A DNA stretch of 64,000 bases, from NCBI GenBank assembly GCA_036960605.1, contig JBALXI010000006.1, positions 1 through 64,000 on the forward strand, read 5' to 3'. The position numbers and the translations under genes were made by a program. Numbering within the stretch: position 1 is the stretch's first letter; the number at the start of each line of letters is the position of its first letter. Below, one piece after another: positions 62,548-64,000 of this stretch. The notes under the pieces are model-generated. The model searched no databases, was not told where the DNA came from, and saw nothing but the letters and a program-made list of their open reading frames with translations. This stretch comes from Oleispira sp036960605 (GTDB lineage Bacteria; Pseudomonadota; Gammaproteobacteria; Pseudomonadales; Oceanobacteraceae).

Positions 62548-63581
62548 TGAACATAACTGTTGATCAAGGCAATATTTGGCCATGGGGCATTACGAAAATG
62601 GATGTAAACACAATGGATTATAATAGAATGATGACTTCTGAACAAATAAGCACGTTTATATCGGACCTAATGGTGGTGCTGGGCTTGAATTCATTGGAGC
62701 AGGTGAATTGGTCTAATTTCTTGGCTAGGTTGGCGCTTCAGGTTAATGCTAGCTCAGGCCGTTTGATATCAAGTGACGTGGCGAGACCTGATTACGTCGA
62801 GGCTGAATACTTATTTTCCAACGGCGACTCTTCAATATACACAACAAGTCTAAGTTGGTCGTTTTCGATAGCGAACAGTGAGATCATCTTAGGATTTGAA
62901 CGTGAAGAAGAGAAGCAACAAGCAGAGGTCTTTTGGCAGCAGCTAGGTGAGCAAATCAACGAAATATATACCTTAGGCATGCGTTGGCAGGAGAGCCAGG
63001 ATAAGCAAAAAATGACCGATACCTTTATCCAAGGAATAAGCCTAGGCGTCGCTACTTTTGATGAAAAAGGTTGCTTAGAAACACAGTCAGGTATTGTGGC
63101 AAAGCTAATAGAATCAAAAGCTCTAGAAGTATTCAATAATACGATTCGCTTAACATCAGAGCCAACTTGGCTGTCACAGCTACAGAAAGAAATGATAAGT
63201 TGTGATGCTGAGTATCTATCCTCACATCGAGTTATTAATACACAGACGGTTAGTTATCGTTGTGAAGTCTTTTATCAACGTAGGGTCAATAATAATTGGA
63301 AAGTAAAAGACCATCAGTTCTCTATGGTTATTTATGCCAGTGCAGGTTCCTGTAGCCCTAGGTTAATAAAATCACTTTACGCAATGACGTCAGCAGAAGC
63401 AGAGGTCGCCTCTTTCTTTTCAGAGGGGTTGAGTGCAGAAGATGTTGCCCGTGAAACGGGATATGCCGTCAGCACAGTCTATTCCTATATCAAAAAATTA
63501 TATGGAAGTTTAGGAATAAATAAGCAGTCACAATTAACCGCCGCAATTTGGCCAGAGCTACCTGTGGCGGCTATTCTGTGA
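62547..63581 (+). CDS. LuxR-type HTH regulator
   Basis: 344 aa: N-terminal sensory region of unknown type (about 20-255, possibly PAS/GAF-like) and a C-terminal LuxR HTH (MTSAEAEVASFFSEGLSAEDVARETGYAVSTVYSYIKKLYGSLGI in parts). GTG 62547 overlaps the TetR stop; an alternative start is ATG 62601 (MDVNTMDYN). Its own stop overlaps the start of the next LuxR-like gene (GTGA). Confidence 0.8.
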   Translation: MNITVDQGNIWPWGITKMDVNTMDYNRMMTSEQISTFISDLMVVLGLNSLEQVNWSNFLARLALQVNASSGRLISSDVARPDYVEAEYLFSNGDSSIYTTSLSWSFSIANSEIILGFEREEEKQQAEVFWQQLGEQINEIYTLGMRWQESQDKQKMTDTFIQGISLGVATFDEKGCLETQSGIVAKLIESKALEVFNNTIRLTSEPTWLSQLQKEMISCDAEYLSSHRVINTQTVSYRCEVFYQRRVNNNWKVKDHQFSMVIYASAGSCSPRLIKSLYAMTSAEAEVASFFSEGLSAEDVARETGYAVSTVYSYIKKLYGSLGINKQSQLTAAIWPELPVAAIL

Positions 63582-64000
63582 AACCTTATAAAGATCCCGA
63601 AGTATTGAAGCAATTTATTCAGCGTATCTATCAAGCCGTTATGGCACCAGATTCAATATATGACGTCATGAGTGATCTTCGATCTGTTATTGATGCGCAA
63701 TTCAGTGCATTTCAAATAGAGGATGTTATCACTCATGAGTTGGGTAGATCCTTCTTGATTGATTATGACGATAAAGCGATTGATGCTTATTCTGAATATT
63801 ATATAAGCCGAGACCCATGGACGCTTGCGGGCCTTGAGAATGGGTTGCTGAATCAATCATTTATAGCAGCTCAGCGTCACGTCTCGGATAAGGTCTATAG
63901 AGAGACTGAATTTTATCGTGATTGGGGGCAGTATCATGGTGTTCGCCATGCAATTGGTTGCAGCTTTGATATTGACGATGGTTCAATGTTAAAAATTAGT
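63578..64000 (+). CDS. LuxR-like regulator, N-terminal part (runs off the window)
   Basis: Open frame from GTG 63578, overlapping the previous gene's TGA by 3 nt, continuing for 141 codons to the window end without a stop. The start KPYKDPEVLKQFIQRIYQAV and segments such as DYDDKAIDAYSEYYISRDPW and DKVYRETEFYRDWGQYHGVRH are typical of N-terminal sensory domains of LuxR-type regulators. The HTH would lie beyond the window. Third gene of a TetR-LuxR-LuxR operon. Confidence 0.7.
   Translation, partial: MKPYKDPEVLKQFIQRIYQAVMAPDSIYDVMSDLRSVIDAQFSAFQIEDVITHELGRSFLIDYDDKAIDAYSEYYISRDPWTLAGLENGLLNQSFIAAQRHVSDKVYRETEFYRDWGQYHGVRHAIGCSFDIDDGSMLKIS

Overview
The window looks like chromosome of a marine gammaproteobacterium, probably from the Oceanospirillales (an Oleispira/Bermanella/Thalassolituus-like lineage; this is inference from gene content and order, no 16S is present). 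Supporting signs are the divergent rsgA/orn pair, hldE-hldD-waaA, argA with argE, the tolC/nudF/yqiB/cpdA/yqiA/parE/parC neighbourhood, an acyl desaturase with its own reductase, and the high density of LysR, AraC, TetR and LuxR regulators. No rRNA, tRNA or CRISPR array was recognised.

Layout. 1-673: 3' end of an IS3/IS150-type element. 0.7-15.4 kb: ordinary housekeeping genes (rsgA, orn, LOG protein, AhpD-like/LysR pair, cold-shock protein, a yjgN-M48-mtfA operon, ferritin, argE-argA, a CYTH/GspE-ATPase pair, a DEDD exonuclease). 15.5-19.5 kb: an array of small same-strand genes separated by attC-like sites, with no integrase in the window (a CALIN, cluster of attC sites lacking an integrase); the proteins are mostly unknown, one is a NADAR (YbiA-like) protein, several are membrane proteins and one is a lipoprotein. 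19.5-29.6 kb: DoxX-like protein, sterol-desaturase/SRPBCC fusion, AraC regulator, LPS core genes hldD, hldE and waaA, and a desaturase operon preceded by a FabR/DesT-like palindrome. 29.7-36.9 kb: FecR-domain protein, CHASE2 adenylate cyclase, and the conserved tolC | nudF-yqiB-cpdA-yqiA cluster.

36.9-45.5 kb: a block inserted between yqiA and parE relative to E. coli order (RNA methyltransferase, c-di-GMP phosphodiesterase, diguanylate cyclase, GNAT, small alarmone-hydrolase-like HD protein, DJ-1/PfpI protein with divergent LysR), followed by parE and parC.

49.8-57.9 kb is the most accessory part. A ~1000-residue HD plus Hsp90-like ATPase protein is the only gene between two ~186-bp direct copies of the parC 3' end and its terminator. 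Then come a Fic AMPylase-type protein behind a strikingly periodic TTGAGTT/AACTCAA operator array, a heptanucleotide tandem repeat, a solute-binding-protein pseudogene killed by one stop codon, an orphan choline/betaine-binding protein, and a membrane-anchored coiled-coil protein carrying an (Asn-Thr-Glu)n repeat that contains a 94-base run of N. 58-64 kb: a response regulator with an unassigned C-terminal domain, LysR/LysE pair, membrane-anchored AraC regulator, and a TetR-LuxR-LuxR set with overlapping start and stop codons; the last gene runs off the window.

Best candidates for something undescribed are the HD-Hsp90 single-gene island at the parC 3' end, the cassette array with covarying attC hairpins, and the Fic operator array.
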